From assembly GCF_003086295.3 (NCBI RefSeq), contig NC_092051.1, positions 13,260,810 through 13,324,809 on the forward strand: a DNA stretch of 64,000 nt. The letters run 5' to 3'. Each line of letters starts with the position of its first letter. The stretch's first letter is position 1. The DNA comes from Arachis hypogaea (taxonomy: Eukaryota; Streptophyta; Magnoliopsida; Fabales; Fabaceae). Below, one piece after another: positions 13,559-25,204 of this stretch. The position numbers were made by a program, and so were the translations under genes. The notes beneath the pieces are model-generated. The model saw nothing but the letters and a program-made list of their open reading frames with translations, was not told the DNA's origin and did not search any database.

Positions 13559-13656
13559 ATTTTATAGGCCAATGTTTAAAATTCCTTGTCTTTTTATTAA
13601 ACATTCATAAACCGCTAAAAATTAAAGAATTGGCTATTTTAATTGGAGGATGTTCT

Positions 13657-14117
13657 CGTAAAGACGCGTAAAACCTCTTTTTGTAAGGACACTTATGTGT
13701 CGCATTATTATTGGACGTATTAATGAACCGATTATTTTTGAATTTTTTAACAAATTAGAATAAAATCTATTTTTTTATAATAATAACAATAAACCCAATT
13801 GTTATCAGATCCGGTCGAACCGACTAATTTACATAACCTATTGGATTATGTTTTTTTTAAACAAAAATCAGGGATATATTTATCTTTTTATCAAAAAATT
13901 TAAACATGATTCGATTTAGATTGTGTAAATCGATAGGATCAAATCGGGTCTAATAATTATAATGCGGACAACTGAGTTTATTATTGTTACTATAATAAAT
14001 CGATTTTGTTCTGATTTATTAAAAAATAAATTATTAACCAATTTAATAAAAATGTCTAATAATATTATGACACATATAATCGTCTTAAAAAAAAGATATT
14101 TTTAGTATCTTTATTGA
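13657..14117. mobile_element. Foldback MITE with long inverted halves, about 460 bp
   Basis: The left half (GGACACTTATGTGTCGCATTATTATTGGAC onward, in pieces) pairs with the reverse complement of the right half (GTCTAATAATATTATGACACATATAATC). Matching islands continue through TTAATGAACCG/GGTTAATAA, AATAAAATCTATTT, AATAATAACAATAAACCC and ATCAGATCCGGTC toward the centre near 13890. No frame inside. Target duplication not resolved. Confidence 0.65.
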
Positions 14118-14860
14118 AGTGATCTCCATTCCAATTTCTAACTTCTTAAGTAGTCTAATCTTCTTAAGTAGTCGGTCTTAACCGCCGAAAAAAAGGATGA
14201 CAATTAATTACAACATACGGAAGCATATGAAAACAACAGCAACACACAACCGAATTCAAAATAATTTTACAGTAATATTATAGGATTAGCATCATTTATT
14301 GTTTTTAATTTAACTAATAATATTTATAACTATTAGCTAAAAATATAATACAAAAATATTGGATTAAATATATTAGACTACTGTTAACTAAAAATATTAG
14401 TTAATATAAATCTAAGTTATTAATTTTTTAAATTTTCTCATAACTTTGTAATAAAAAATTAACATTAACTAATTAAAAATAATTCTTTATATTTATTTTA
14501 GAATAAACGTTCAAATTAATTGTTAAAAGAATTTATATATATAGAGCATTTTAATTTTAACAAATTTTTATTATCTAAAAATCTTCGTGAATTATTCTAA
14601 TTAGTCAATTAGATAGATTAATTCTTCTGTCATTTTAAAAGAGGATTAATTTGATTTATAACAATAAAATTTAAAGACCTAACTATTTTATATTAAAAGT
14701 TTTAGGAACTTATATATGACAATCATATTGAAAATCTAATCGAAAGCAACCGGAATAATTTTTGAAAATTCTTAGAAATTAAAAATCTATCTAATATATT
14801 ATAAAAATCGAATTCCTCCAATTAATAGCATTGTTAACGTGATATACTTTTAAAAATATT
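14118..14860. other. AT-rich intergenic DNA
   Basis: No gene or clear repeat seen. Confidence 0.55.
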
Positions 14861-14864
14861 TATT

Positions 14865-15240
14865 TATTTATTTTATTTAATTGAGATAAATATTATATTA
14901 TTTAATATTTTATTTGATTAAATTAATTATAATTAATCAATTATATTAATTATTTGATTTGGTTAAAATAAATAAATTGATTTTGTTTTAAATTATATTA
15001 ATTTTTTGTCTTATATATTTGATTTAATTTTGTTAAAAATATTATAATTAAATATTTATTTGATTTGATTGAGATAAATATCAAATTATTTATTATTTTA
15101 TTTGATCACATTAACTATAACTAATTAATTATATTAATTATTTAATTTAATTGAAATAAATGAATTAAATTTATTTTAATTTGTATTAATTTTTTCGTCT
15201 TATATATTTGATTAATTGACAATGTTATAAATTTTTACAT
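14865..15240 (+). repeat. Two-copy tandem duplication, about 190 bp
   Basis: The segment with TTGAGATAAATAT, TTTTATTTGAT, ATTATATTAATTATTT, GAAATAAAT and TTTGTCTTATATATTTGAT occurs at about 14880-15050 and again, diverged, at about 15065-15225 in the same order and orientation. Very AT-rich. Confidence 0.6.
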
Positions 15241-16289
15241 GACATATTTATAAAATATTTTTTTAGCTTACTTTATTGAGTCAAATAATTATAATTTATT
15301 TATTATATAAATTATTTAATTTAATTAATTTAAATATATGTTATTTAATTTAACTTATTATCACTGCACGTTAATGTTTAAGTCGTTGTTTATTAAATAT
15401 TTTTTTTATTTCTTTTTTGATATTAAATATTTTTATTTTAAAATTTATATTTTCATTAATTGTTTATATTTTTTTATTTAATATTGAATCTAATATTTCT
15501 ATTAATATTGTCTTGTAATTTATTATCTAATAGTTATATGTGCACCATCAATTATATGATCGTGAATATTCTTTCAATTTATTAAAAAAGATAATTTTAT
15601 TACTTCCTTTTTTATTTCACCTATTTCTATAAATCTTATTAACAATAAAAATATATACTATAAGAGAATCTCTTTTTTTTTATCAATTACTCTTTCAATA
15701 TTTTTTCTCCTATGATGCATCATTTATATTTTTTCAATGTTTTTATAAACTATAAAATATTATTATTCGTTACCGTCATGCTATACATCCATATAATTTT
15801 TCATCCAAGTCCATTCAAGCTGGTCCAATACCAAAAAAACTCAATACCATTAAATGAGCGTGTATTACACGCGTCCAGAGCATCGAAAACATTAACATAT
15901 TCATTCGCGTCTTGAATATGAAATAACATTCCTTTTTCAATATTGAAACCGCTACTGGAGAACTTCGAATTTCTCTCAAAATCTCTCAAACTTCACTCGT
16001 GTTCTCTGTGGAAATCGTTACTGGAAAAGAATCGCGAGAAGATTTCGAAAGGAAGAAGAAAAAACGAACGAAAACAAGAACAGAGACTGCGAAAGGTATG
16101 ATAAAAACCACTGTTCATTTAAAATCTTACAATCTCGCATTTCTCTTAGTTGCATTCTAGGTTTACTGAATTGAGTTACTTTGTTTAGTAAATTAACTTA
16201 ATCTGATTCCATTTTTTTGGCGTAACTAGGGCATAGGAATGGAAATGTGTTCTTATTTTCTTTCTGTTCAGTGGAGATGCTCATTTTCA

Positions 16290-18690
16290 GTCATTTGATT
16301 GTTAGTGTGTTTAGTTGAGCCCTTTTGCATGCAGAAATGATTTACTTATTGATTGAATGTTTATCACGTTTTATTCAGCACATGATTGGTGTTCGATTCA
16401 CTAGTGTTTGTCATTTGATTCACCTGATTGTTAGTGTGTTCAATTGAATTCTTTTGCATGCAGAAATATTTTTCTTGCTGATTGAATGTTTATCAAGTTT
16501 GATGGTAATCAGTGGCTAAGAGAATGGGGGTTGAATCTTAGCCCCCTTTTGCTGAGTAATACTTGCTTCCTTTCAAATTAGCTTCAGGAGATTTTTCTGC
16601 ATTTTGTCTCATAACCAGACACGAGACATTTTCTTTTTGTCTCGTACCTAGTCAGGAGATATTTTTAATTTTGTCTCCTTAGCAACAGAAACTGAAATGG
16701 AGTAGAAGAGAAAGAGAGAATCACACCAAGAAGTATCCTGGTTCAGTTGCTAAGTGCAATGCAGCCTACGTCCATTCTCCATCACAACAATGATAGAATT
16801 TCACTATAATCAAACAGATTACAGACACCAATTCTCCCTAGGAACTACCCTTCCTATCCGGGACAAGTCCAGAATCTATCCTCAATCCTGAACTTGACTT
16901 GGTCACCTACCAAGCTTTCAACTGCTAAGTGATAACCCAACTTGCAAAGGAATTCCCACAGAATCATGATACACAACTCATAGATGTACAAAGGACTTCT
17001 AAGACACCTATGGCTTTTTCTTTAATTTTGTACACTCTGCCTTTTTCCACTCACTGGTTTTTTCTTACAAACCTCACACTGTTTGCCTTTTTCACCATGA
17101 GACTCAGACAGACAAAACTAAAGAAAATACAAAATGAAACACATTGAAGGAGAAGAACTTCTGTTAGCTTAGGTAGCTATGAGAACTCTGTGCTTACTCT
17201 CCTTGTCTCAAGCCTTGGCTGTTCACCCTTATTATAGAAGGGGAAGCCTCCAAGGTTGAAACGGTTGAACCGAGCCAACTTCTTCTTCAACACCAAAATC
17301 GGTTTGGACAGAGAGAAGAGAGAGGGAACCGAAAGTAACATGCAATTACCTCTCTCCCATCTCTTCTCTTCAAATTTCATCAATCTGAGCCTTCCATTTT
17401 GACTTGGTCCTCAAGAAAGATTTCTGACCCCTTGATGAACACTTGATCCTTGACAGCTCCATCTGCTCCACTTTTGCTTCCTCCTCCACGTAGCTACAGT
17501 AGCTACCTTTTGTGATGGGTGAACAAAAAGTAGAAACGAGCCATACCACATGGATCTTCTTCTCTGACTGAAATGGATTGCTTCCATTTTTAGGCATGGT
17601 GATCTTGAAGCTTCTTCTCCACTTCTTACCTTTAGTAGAAAAGATCTCAGCCACGCCATACTGTAGATCTTCTTTTTACTAAGACCATCATCACCTTAGC
17701 CTCTTACTTGTCCATAGCTTCTCTGTGATTTTTTCTGATAGCTTGCTTCAATCCTCTTTTCCTGCTGGACATGACCGAAAGAAAGAGGAGAGAGAAGAGA
17801 GAGAAGAGAGAGAAAGAGTGAAAAGCTTTCAATGGAATTGATGAATAAAATTAAAATGAGTTAATTTTCCACTCCCTATGCATAGTAACGTGTAACTCAT
17901 TAAAAGCAATCAAATCAATTTCAACTTTCTCTTTCCTGTTACCAAGGTAATTAAAAACCAAGTTTAATTGAATTTGAATTCCATTCATTTGTGGGAGTAG
18001 GTAATCGAGGAAAGCATGCACTACTCCTTCCTTCTTTCCTTTTTAATTCGGACCAAGCTTTGTTGGTCTTGCAACAAAGATTAAATTTGGGCTTGCACAA
18101 TAATTCTTGGCCCAATTAACATATTTAAACCCAATTAAATATATCAGCCACATATCATATAGAATTTTGCACAAGGCTGAATATTGTCATCACATTGGGC
18201 TTATCTTTCTTTTCAGCCCAATAACAAAATCTGCACAATAGCAAAATTCTTAATCAATACAATAAAATTAACAACTTAATAATTTTGCAATTTAATTATT
18301 TTTAACAATGTTTGATCATCATCATTCTTTAAAGTTTTTCAAATTCAACAAAGTTTTATTCAGAACATCAATGAAATTTAGTTCAGTGGAGTTGGTTATT
18401 TTCATTTATTTGATTGTTAGTGTGTTTAGTTGAGTCCTTTTGCATGCAGAAATGATTTACTTGATGATTGAATGTTTATCACATTTTATTCAGCACATGA
18501 TTAGTGTTCGGTTCAGTAGTGTTGGTCATTTTTATTCACCTGATTGTTATATGTTCAGTTGAGATTTTTTGCAAGCAGAAAAGCTTTTCTTGATGATTGA
18601 ATGTTTATCATATTTTATTTAGCACATGAATGGTGTTCGGTTTAGTTGGGTTGGCCATTTTCATTCACTTGATTAAAATATGCATGTCGT
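16290..18690 (+). repeat. About 120-bp minisatellite, interrupted by a solo LTR
   Basis: About four to five diverged copies of a unit containing CATTTGATTGTTAGTGTG, TTTTGCATGCAGAAA, TGATTGAATGTTTATCA and CAGCACATGATTGGTGTTCG. Copies lie at about 16290-16400, 16400-16500 (cut by the LTR and continued at 18356), 18390-18520 and 18520-18645, with a partial one to 18690. The LTR at 16500-18350 landed inside the second unit. Confidence 0.75.
16500..18350. mobile_element. Solo LTR, 1851 bp, target duplication AAGTT
   Basis: Starts TGATGGTAATCAG and ends AAATTCAACA (TG...CA). It is flanked by perfect 5-bp copies of AAGTT (16495-16499 and 18351-18355). Removing it restores a continuous minisatellite unit. 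No frame longer than about 95 codons and no polymerase motif, so this is a lone LTR left by recombination between two LTRs. Superfamily not determined. Confidence 0.85.
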
Positions 18691-18758
18691 GCTTATCGGT
18701 ATATTGAGTGAAGTATTGACCAAATTTTTTTGTCCTTACAGCAAAAATGAAGAAGACA

Positions 18759-18902
18759 ATGGTGACAAAGAAGGAGAAGTTGCAGTATAACGTAAACATA
18801 TGTACACATTAAATATATTTATCACCAAAAATGGTGACAAAGAAAGAGAAGTTGCGGTATAACGTAAGCATATGTACACATTAAATATATTTATCACCAA
18901 AA
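18759..18902 (+). repeat. 72-bp perfect-register tandem duplication
   Basis: The unit begins ATGGTGACAAAGAA and runs through GAGAAGTTGC, TATAACGTAA and ATATGTACACATTAAATATA to ATCACCAAAA. Copies at 18759-18830 and 18831-18902 differ at only a few sites. A splice-acceptor-like TGTCCTTACAG precedes it (18731-18741). Confidence 0.85.
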
Positions 18903-19138
18903 TCAGAGACCAAGTGATTTGAGCATCTGAAGTAATAAGACTCCCAAAGTCATCTGTTGTCCTCTCTAGCTTTTATTGTAAATTCACATCTGGGGATATA
19001 GATAGTAAATAGGATATACTTTGTTTGACTGACTGTAATTAAGACTATTTTGTTTAACTTGTTTAAAAAAGCAAACACTGCTTCTTTCAATGTATATATG
19101 TGAATATTAATGTAAATGATATTTGAAATCTAATGTTA

Positions 19139-19165
19139 ATATATATATATATATATATATATATC
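19139..19165. repeat. (AT)n microsatellite
   Basis: Uninterrupted AT dinucleotide run of about 13 units. Confidence 0.95.
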
Positions 19166-19439
19166 TGATTCAAGACGGATTAGTCCTTGTCCCGTCAGTC
19201 TGAGATGTTAATATATATCTGTTAGAACTGTTTGGCTGCTGTTTTGTTCCAGATTCACAGTGAATGAAATTAGGGTATTTATCAAACATTAATAGCCCCA
19301 AAAAAATAAATAAACCGAAATTAATACACTGGATAAAGCGAAAAAGTTTATATATCAATATAGCAGAGAGCTAAATTTTAAAAAAATATTGCTATCAATA
19401 TTTAGTTTCAGAAATACCTGAATTCTTTGACATAATAGA

Positions 19440-19562
19440 ATAAATTGACTATTCAATAAACAAAAAAGTGACTATTCAATAAAGAATTTTAGAGAGCTAA
19501 TATCAAACACAAAAAGTGACTATTCAATAAAGACTAACACAAAAAAGTGACTATTCAGAAAT
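19440..19562 (+). repeat. Short direct repeats (about 22 bp)
   Basis: The phrase GTGACTATTCAATAAAG occurs three times plus partial copies (TTGACTATTCAATAAAC at the start, GTGACTATTCAG at the end), with spacers of 10-40 bp. Confidence 0.7.
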
Positions 19563-19579
19563 GGAGATATCTTGAATTT

Positions 19580-19757
19580 TCACCTCCCCTCTCTGCTATA
19601 TACGATTAGTTGATTCTTAATCTCGTCTTCCTTTCGAGTCGTGTTCCTTATTTTGATAGAAAAACCAGAAAGTTTGAAACAATTTTTGTAGAACTTTTTA
19701 GCTTCTCCTAGTGTCGTGAAAGTCATCCCGACCTTTGGGATAAATTGTTCATCCACT
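19580..19757 (-). pseudogene. FAR1-domain exon of a Mutator/FAR1-like transposase (broken fragment)
   Basis: Read on the minus strand, an exon begins after a splice acceptor (ATTATGCAG) and encodes VDEQFIPKVGMTF, then an EAKKFYKN core, GFSIKIRN, and NQLIVYSREGR. This is the N-terminal zinc-binding FAR1 region that binds DNA in FHY3/FAR1 proteins and in the Mutator transposases they derive from. The next codon is TGA where family members have tryptophan (REG-x-W-K), and the frame continues K-F-K-I-S after it, so this is a nonsense change. The MULE transposase and SWIM domains that should follow are absent. The likely 5' exon (TSNQLNESVLDYSSE, near 21500) is separated from it by a nested solo LTR. 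Not expected to make a functional protein. Confidence 0.75.
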
Positions 19758-19925
19758 CTGCATAATGAACCGAACACGTTATTAAGGTGAAACAACTGTA
19801 TAATACTAAATGAACGGAACATTATCCATTATATAAAATCAAATTCAAAACAGCTTTCTGCATAATGAACTGAACACGTTATTAAGGTGAATCAACCGTA
19901 TAATACTAAATGAATGGAACATTAT
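19757..19925. repeat. About 102-bp tandem duplication inside the FAR1 element intron
   Basis: CTGCATAATGAAC(C/T)GAACACG through TAATACTAAATGAA(C/T)GGAACATTAT occurs at 19758-19830 and at 19857-19925. The second copy is cut by the solo LTR at 19926 and resumes after 21384 (CCATTATATAAAATCAAATTC). Confidence 0.8.
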
Positions 19926-21384
19926 TGATAAACCACTATTTTACGGTTTATTTTGTATTGAATTGAGTGGATTTTATCCATTATTCTCACACTTATTCAT
20001 ATAATTCGCATGCTTTACATTTTCCTTCCTAATTTTATACTATGATTGAAAACATACTTCTTTGGCCTTAAATTCGGTAATTTTAATCTTCTCTTATTAC
20101 CATTCGATGTCGTGATATGTGTGTTAAGTGATTTCAGGTTTTCCAGGGTAGGAATGGCTTAGAGGATGAAAAAGAAGCATGCAAAAGTGAAAGGAACAGA
20201 TGAAGTTGAAATTTTTAGAATCTGGTAGTGACGCGCACGCATGGGCGACGCGTACGCGTGACCAGTGCATCAGACATATGACGCGGATGCGTGAATGATG
20301 CGTACGCGTGACGAGCGTCACGTGCTATAATTTACAGAAAACGCTGGGAGCGATTTCTGGGCTGCTTTGGACCAAGTTTCAGGCCCGAAAATACTGATTA
20401 GAGGCTGCAGAGTGGAGCTGGATGGGGGGAATCAATCATACACTCTTTCATTCATACAATTATTAGGTTTAGATGTAGTTTTCTAGGGAAAGAGGTTCTC
20501 TCCTCTCTCTAGGTTTTATGATTTTTAGGTTTGGTTTTTCTCAAATTCAGATTTCTACCTTGCTTTTATTTAGTTTTCTTCTACTTTTATTTGTTCTAGT
20601 ACTTTGGTTTGTCTACTTCTATCATTGATTCCTTTATGTTACTAATTTAGTTTATGAACTCTTCTATTTCCTTTAATCCATGTTAATGCAATTTATGTTT
20701 TTATGTTTATGATTGGTTCCTTTACTTTGTTGTTATTGTTTCCTCTTGCAATTGTTAGTCTTAAATTTTGCTATGTCTTGTTAGTTTTCATATTTTTATT
20801 TTATGCCTTCCAAGTGTTTGATAAAATATTTGGTTGGATTTTACGTTATATTTTTATGTTCTTAACTTGGATTGATCAATTAGAGATTCTTGAGTTATCA
20901 AAATTCTTTTGTTGATCGATGATTGAGATTTACTGGTTGGCTTAGACTTCACTTAATCTAGTCTTTGATTAGGACTTGTGAACTTAAGTTGATTTTGTTC
21001 ACTTGACTTTTCTTCATTGTTAGAGGTTAACTAAGTGAAAGCAAAAGGCAATTACCATCACAATTGATGATGATAATGAGGATAGGAATTCCAATTCTCA
21101 ATCCTTGCTAGGACTTTTCTTAGTTGTTATTTTATTTCCTTGTTATTTACATTCCTTGTTCAACATTTAAAAAACCCAAAAATACTTTTCCATAACTAAT
21201 AGTAACATACTTTCCTGCAATTCCTTGAGAGACGACCCAAGGTTTAAATACTTCGGTTAATTTTATTGGGTTTGCTTAAGTGACAAACAATCTAAACATT
21301 GACCGAGGATAATTTATTGGTTTAGAACTATACTTGCAACGCAATATTTTTGTGAAAATTTTTACTGATAATTTTTCTCCGTCA
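19926..21384. mobile_element. Solo LTR, 1459 bp, target duplication ATTAT
   Basis: Starts TGATAAACCAC and ends CTCCGTCA (TG...CA). Flanked by ATTAT at 19921-19925 and 21385-21389. The interior has a CG-rich stretch with repeated GCGTACGCGTGAC phrases (20232-20315), a style I associate with Arachis Ty3/gypsy LTRs (recollection, not tested). No coding frame. Confidence 0.85.
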
Positions 21385-21459
21385 ATTATCCATTATATAA
21401 AATCAAATTCAAAATACCTGTGTTTACAATTTAGAAATTATCAATTCAATTCGATTTAA

Positions 21460-21560
21460 TAATTTTCAAAAAGTAATCCAAACCTCGTCCGCTTGATTCG
21501 TTTCAGAAGAATAATCCAAAACACTCTCATTTAACTGATTTGAAGTTGAATAATTTATTA
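21460..21560 (-). pseudogene. Probable N-terminal exon of the FAR1-like gene
   Basis: On the minus strand the frame reads TSNQLNESVLDYSSE followed by TNQADEVW and then a stop. Acidic N-termini of this kind precede the FAR1 domain in FAR1-related genes. A pyrimidine-rich leader lies upstream (21750-21600). Exon limits are uncertain, and the intron to the FAR1 exon is enlarged by the solo LTR. Confidence 0.4.
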
Positions 21561-22190
21561 TTTTGATAGAATATTGAAATCTGAAAACAAAGAAGATAAA
21601 TCTACAAAATCGAAGAAGAAAACGAAGAAGAATAGGAAGAAGAAGGACGAGCAGCAAAGGAGAACAACAAACAGATGAGAAGAAAAAAGAAGAAGAACGA
21701 CGAGCAGCAGAGATTGCAGATCCGAAAATTATAATGCAAATCATTAACGTTGAAAAAGAGAAGAAGAAAAAGAATATTTACGTTGAAGAAAAGGTTTACG
21801 TAAATCTATTATGTTGATAGGAGGGAGAGGGAGCGCGTGTATATTTCACGTAACTTGAGAGAGGGGAAGGTGCGTTAACAAAAAAGTACTTAGATGACTT
21901 GGTTAAGTTTTTTATATGGATGTGGAACATTATTGTATTCGTTATTGTACTCCATCCTTTTATTTCTTTTTTTTTTCTATTTATTTAAGTTTTTATAATT
22001 TTTTATTATAAATTTTATTATTTTTATCTTGTATAAGTTAATTTATCATAATTCTTCACATTATGAATCTTTTTAATATTTAAATTGTATTCTTTACATG
22101 CTTAAAAATTGAGTAATGAAATAACATCAATAAAGACTGTTGTGCATCTTCTTATTAATCTTTTTGGCTTACTTCTCACATTGTAGGGAT

Positions 22191-23080
22191 CAGTGACGGA
22201 TCCAGAAAATTTTAGGAGTGGGGCAAAAATATATATCTTAAAATAAATTTTTTTAAACATTGTCAATTATATTAAAAATATAATACAGATATAAAAATTA
22301 AAGAGAGTTAGTAAATATTTTTATTTTTAAAATACTTTAATTTAATTTTGATATACTGTCATCAAATTAAAAATTTTATGCATCTATTTAATTATGTATT
22401 ATAATTAAAAAAACTACATTTTACAATCATCACGTAAATAATTATCTAAAAAAATATACATGTTTTAACATATCAAAATTAACTTCTATGCTTTTAAATA
22501 ATTATTCTACTACTCATTATAATTTTTAAATATTAATTACATCTTATTCAAATAGAAAGTCTATTTGTTGTAATATTTATGACATAAAATATTTTTAATC
22601 CAAAATATTTGTTACAAACAAGATTATTTAAGAGATAAAATTAAAAGTATTATATAATATTAAAATGAAAAATATTAATTAATAGATAGATATTTTTTTA
22701 TCTCAACTAATATTTGAAGATAAAATAAGATACTGATAATTTTATTTATATTTAAAGAATTGAGATTTAGTTTGGTAATTAACTAGTTGATTAATTTTAA
22801 AAATTATATTATCATTGTTCATCAATTTTTTTTATTAAATTAATTTATTTACTTATTTTTAATTTTAATATTAAATTAAATTTAGCAAAATAAATATTGT
22901 TACATGTTAAATTTAATAAAAAATTATTTTTAACATAGATCTTAAAATAAAATTTTTATAAATTTTTGTGGAGATAAAAATATAATAATATTAGAATAAA
23001 TATATTAATTTTTTATATAATTTTTTTTTTTACTTAGTGGGGGCAAATGCCCCCTCCTCTTGAACCTAAGTCCGTCCCTG
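22191..23080. mobile_element. Non-autonomous hAT element, 890 bp, target duplication GTAGGGAT
   Basis: The ends CAGTGACGGATCCAG (left) and CTAAGTCCGTCCCTG (right) form imperfect terminal inverted repeats (CAG-x-GACGGA). Perfect 8-bp flanks GTAGGGAT lie at 22183-22190 and 23081-23088, the hAT signature. A GGGGGCAAATGCCCCC palindrome lies inside the right end (23039-23054). The interior is AT-rich with no transposase frame. Confidence 0.88.
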
Positions 23081-23088
23081 GTAGGGAT

Positions 23089-23508
23089 CATGAGTAATTA
23101 TATATAACTATATTAAAATCCGCGCATTGCGTGAAAAGTTAAATAAATTATACAAATTATATTATATAATATAAATTTAAAGATGTTATATTATTAAAAA
23201 ATTAATTATATAATATAAATTAATATTAAATTTAAAAACTCGCTTTTGTAAAAAATATTTTTAATTTGTATATAATTTAATATAATTGTTCAAAAAAAAA
23301 TACAACAATAAAACTTTGTGAAGTTAGTCTCTTTCTAAATATTGACTTGTTGTGATTTTTAGTATTTTTATATAGTAGAAAACTTTTTTATATACTCTAT
23401 TATATAATATAATTAATTTTAAGAAGATATGTTCCTCTTCATTTATTAGTGTTAATATTTTTCAAAAGCAATTCATATATACTTTGAGAAATAAATTATA
23501 TTTGTTTG
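23089..23508. other. AT-rich intergenic DNA
   Basis: No gene or repeat recognised between the hAT element and the foldback MITE. Confidence 0.55.
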
Positions 23509-23517
23509 TTGATATTT

Positions 23518-23826
23518 GGTTTAATTATTCTGTTGGTTTTTATAGTTTTACGAAATTTTTAATTAGGTTCTATACTTTTTTTCCTTTTAATTAGGTCCTT
23601 GCACCAAATTTTTTTTCAATTAAGTCCCTCTTAGCAGTAATTGGCTTAATTTTATAGGGATCCAACTAAAAAAAAATTGGTGCAGGGATCTAAATAAAAA
23701 GAAAAAAAAGTGTAGGGACTCAATTAAAAAAATTTTGGTGCAAGGACTCAATTAAAAGGAAAAAAAAGTATAGAGACCTAATTAAAAATTTTGCAAAACT
23801 ATAGGAACCAACAGAATAATTAAACC
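23518..23826. mobile_element. Foldback MITE, 309 bp, probable Mutator type
   Basis: The left end GGTTTAATTATTCTGTTGG matches the reverse complement of the right end almost perfectly, and the match continues inward through AATTTTTAATTAGG. Inside the right arm the 'ttgg(t)gca-gga(c/t)t-aat' phrase is repeated three times. Flanks TTGATATTT (23509-23517) and TTAATATTT (23827-23835) fit a 9-bp target duplication with one change. Confidence 0.78.
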
Positions 23827-23835
23827 TTAATATTT

Positions 23836-24364
23836 TTTAATAGATAGTATTTCATAGTATAATAATTTAAAAAAATTAGAAGTTTTAGAGATAATTAAAA
23901 ATAATAATTAAAAATAAAAATACAAAAAATATAGTATAAATATAAATAAACTTTATCAATCATAATCTAGTGGAATGTATATCTAATAAGAAGATGTTGT
24001 TTGTCAAAATTAAATGTGTTTATAAATATTTTGGACATTAAGAAATAAAGTAATATATAATATACACTTTAATTACTTGTAATTAAAATTATTATTATAT
24101 TTTATTATATAAATATTAATTATATTTATTAACCGTTATTTTTTCATTCAATTGATAAATAATATATATATTAAATTTAATTGATTATTAAGAGGATTAA
24201 AGTTTTGTACCATTACTATGTAAACGTTTATTATCTTTTATATTATAAAATTATAAAATTACTGACGTGACATAATTTTAGAAATTAATATAGCACAAAT
24301 TTATTTTATAATAGGTTAAAAATTTATATTTACTTTTATATAATAAAAATAGATAAATAAATGG
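23836..24364. other. AT-rich intergenic DNA
   Basis: Nothing recognisable beyond low-complexity AT sequence. Confidence 0.55.
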
Positions 24365-24372
24365 TATTTATG

Positions 24373-25196
24373 CAGTAACAGATCTAAAAAATTTTGACAG
24401 TGGAGATAAAATTTATAAAATATGATAATAATTTTTATAATAAAATATTATGTGTACATAAAAAATCAATTATCAAATCATCTATTAATCATTATGTATT
24501 TGTGTATAAAGTATAAACAAGTAATGTTTAATTTATTTTTTATATGTATTTTATATTTTAATATATATTTTATACGAATAATTATTTTTTATCTATATGT
24601 AGCATGATTGTTGTTATGATTATATTTTGTTATTGTAAAATACGATTAGTCTTCAAAATATCTAATTTACAAATTAAAATACTAAAATAATAATTTAAAT
24701 AATAACATATAATTTAAAATTTTATTTTTTTAGATTTTATATTTTAGAAAAAATTAAATGATTTTTTCTTTGACAATACAACTGAAATTTCTCTTTCTTA
24801 TATATCACCAAACAATTATTTAAAAATTCACTTCTCAATATAATTAGAAATCGACTCGTATATATTGATATTTATAGTTAGGAAAGTTCTTTCAATTAAT
24901 GCAGTTGCTACGAACAAATTAAAGCTAATTTCAAAAGAAGATAAATAATATTTTTTTGAGTCGATTTCTAAGAAAGAACACCAATTTGATTTAAATTTGA
25001 GAATTGATTATTTTGACAAATATCTAATATGAAGTTTTTAAATTGACTTTTAAGTACCGAAAATTGAATAAAAAATTATTGTGGGGTCAAATTTAATCAT
25101 TTAATCGGAACAAATAAATATTATTATCATGTGCTACTAAAAAAAATTCCAAATTATAGTGAGGCTCCCATAGGTGTATGCTTAGAACCGTCTCTG
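24373..25196. mobile_element. Non-autonomous hAT element, 824 bp, target duplication TATTTATG
   Basis: The left end CAGTAACAGATCTA and right end GAACCGTCTCTG are diverged relatives of the ends of the element at 22191. Perfect 8-bp flanks TATTTATG lie at 24365-24372 and 25197-25204. The interior is AT-rich, with a 61-codon frame that resembles nothing. Confidence 0.85.
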
Positions 25197-25204
25197 TATT
25201 TATG

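Larger units (their letters stand above)
15774..21936 (-). mobile_element. FAR1-type Mutator-like element with two nested solo LTRs
   Basis: Inverted ends: TACATCCATATAA then CCAAGTC at the left (15783-15812) match the reverse complement of the right end (CACATCCATATAA, CCAAGTC; 21892-21922). Further in, ACACGCG(T/C)TCC is present on both sides. The flanks are ATTCGTTAC (15765-15773) and ATTCGTTAT (21937-21945), a 9-bp target duplication with one change, as expected for Mutator-like elements. The gene inside reads on the minus strand (leader about 21900-21560, N-terminal exon near 21500, FAR1-domain exon at 19580-19757). Without the two nested LTRs only about 2.85 kb remains, so the transposase core is missing. 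Confidence 0.78.

Noticed and set aside
17370..17659. Two overlapping minus-strand frames of 82-94 codons
   Set aside because: They lie inside a solo LTR (16500-18350), resemble no protein, and overlap each other in different frames.
21466..21744. Hydrophobic/serine-rich 92-codon minus-strand frame as a membrane protein
   Set aside because: Most of it is the pyrimidine-rich leader of the FAR1-type element; only its last 25-30 codons look like an exon.
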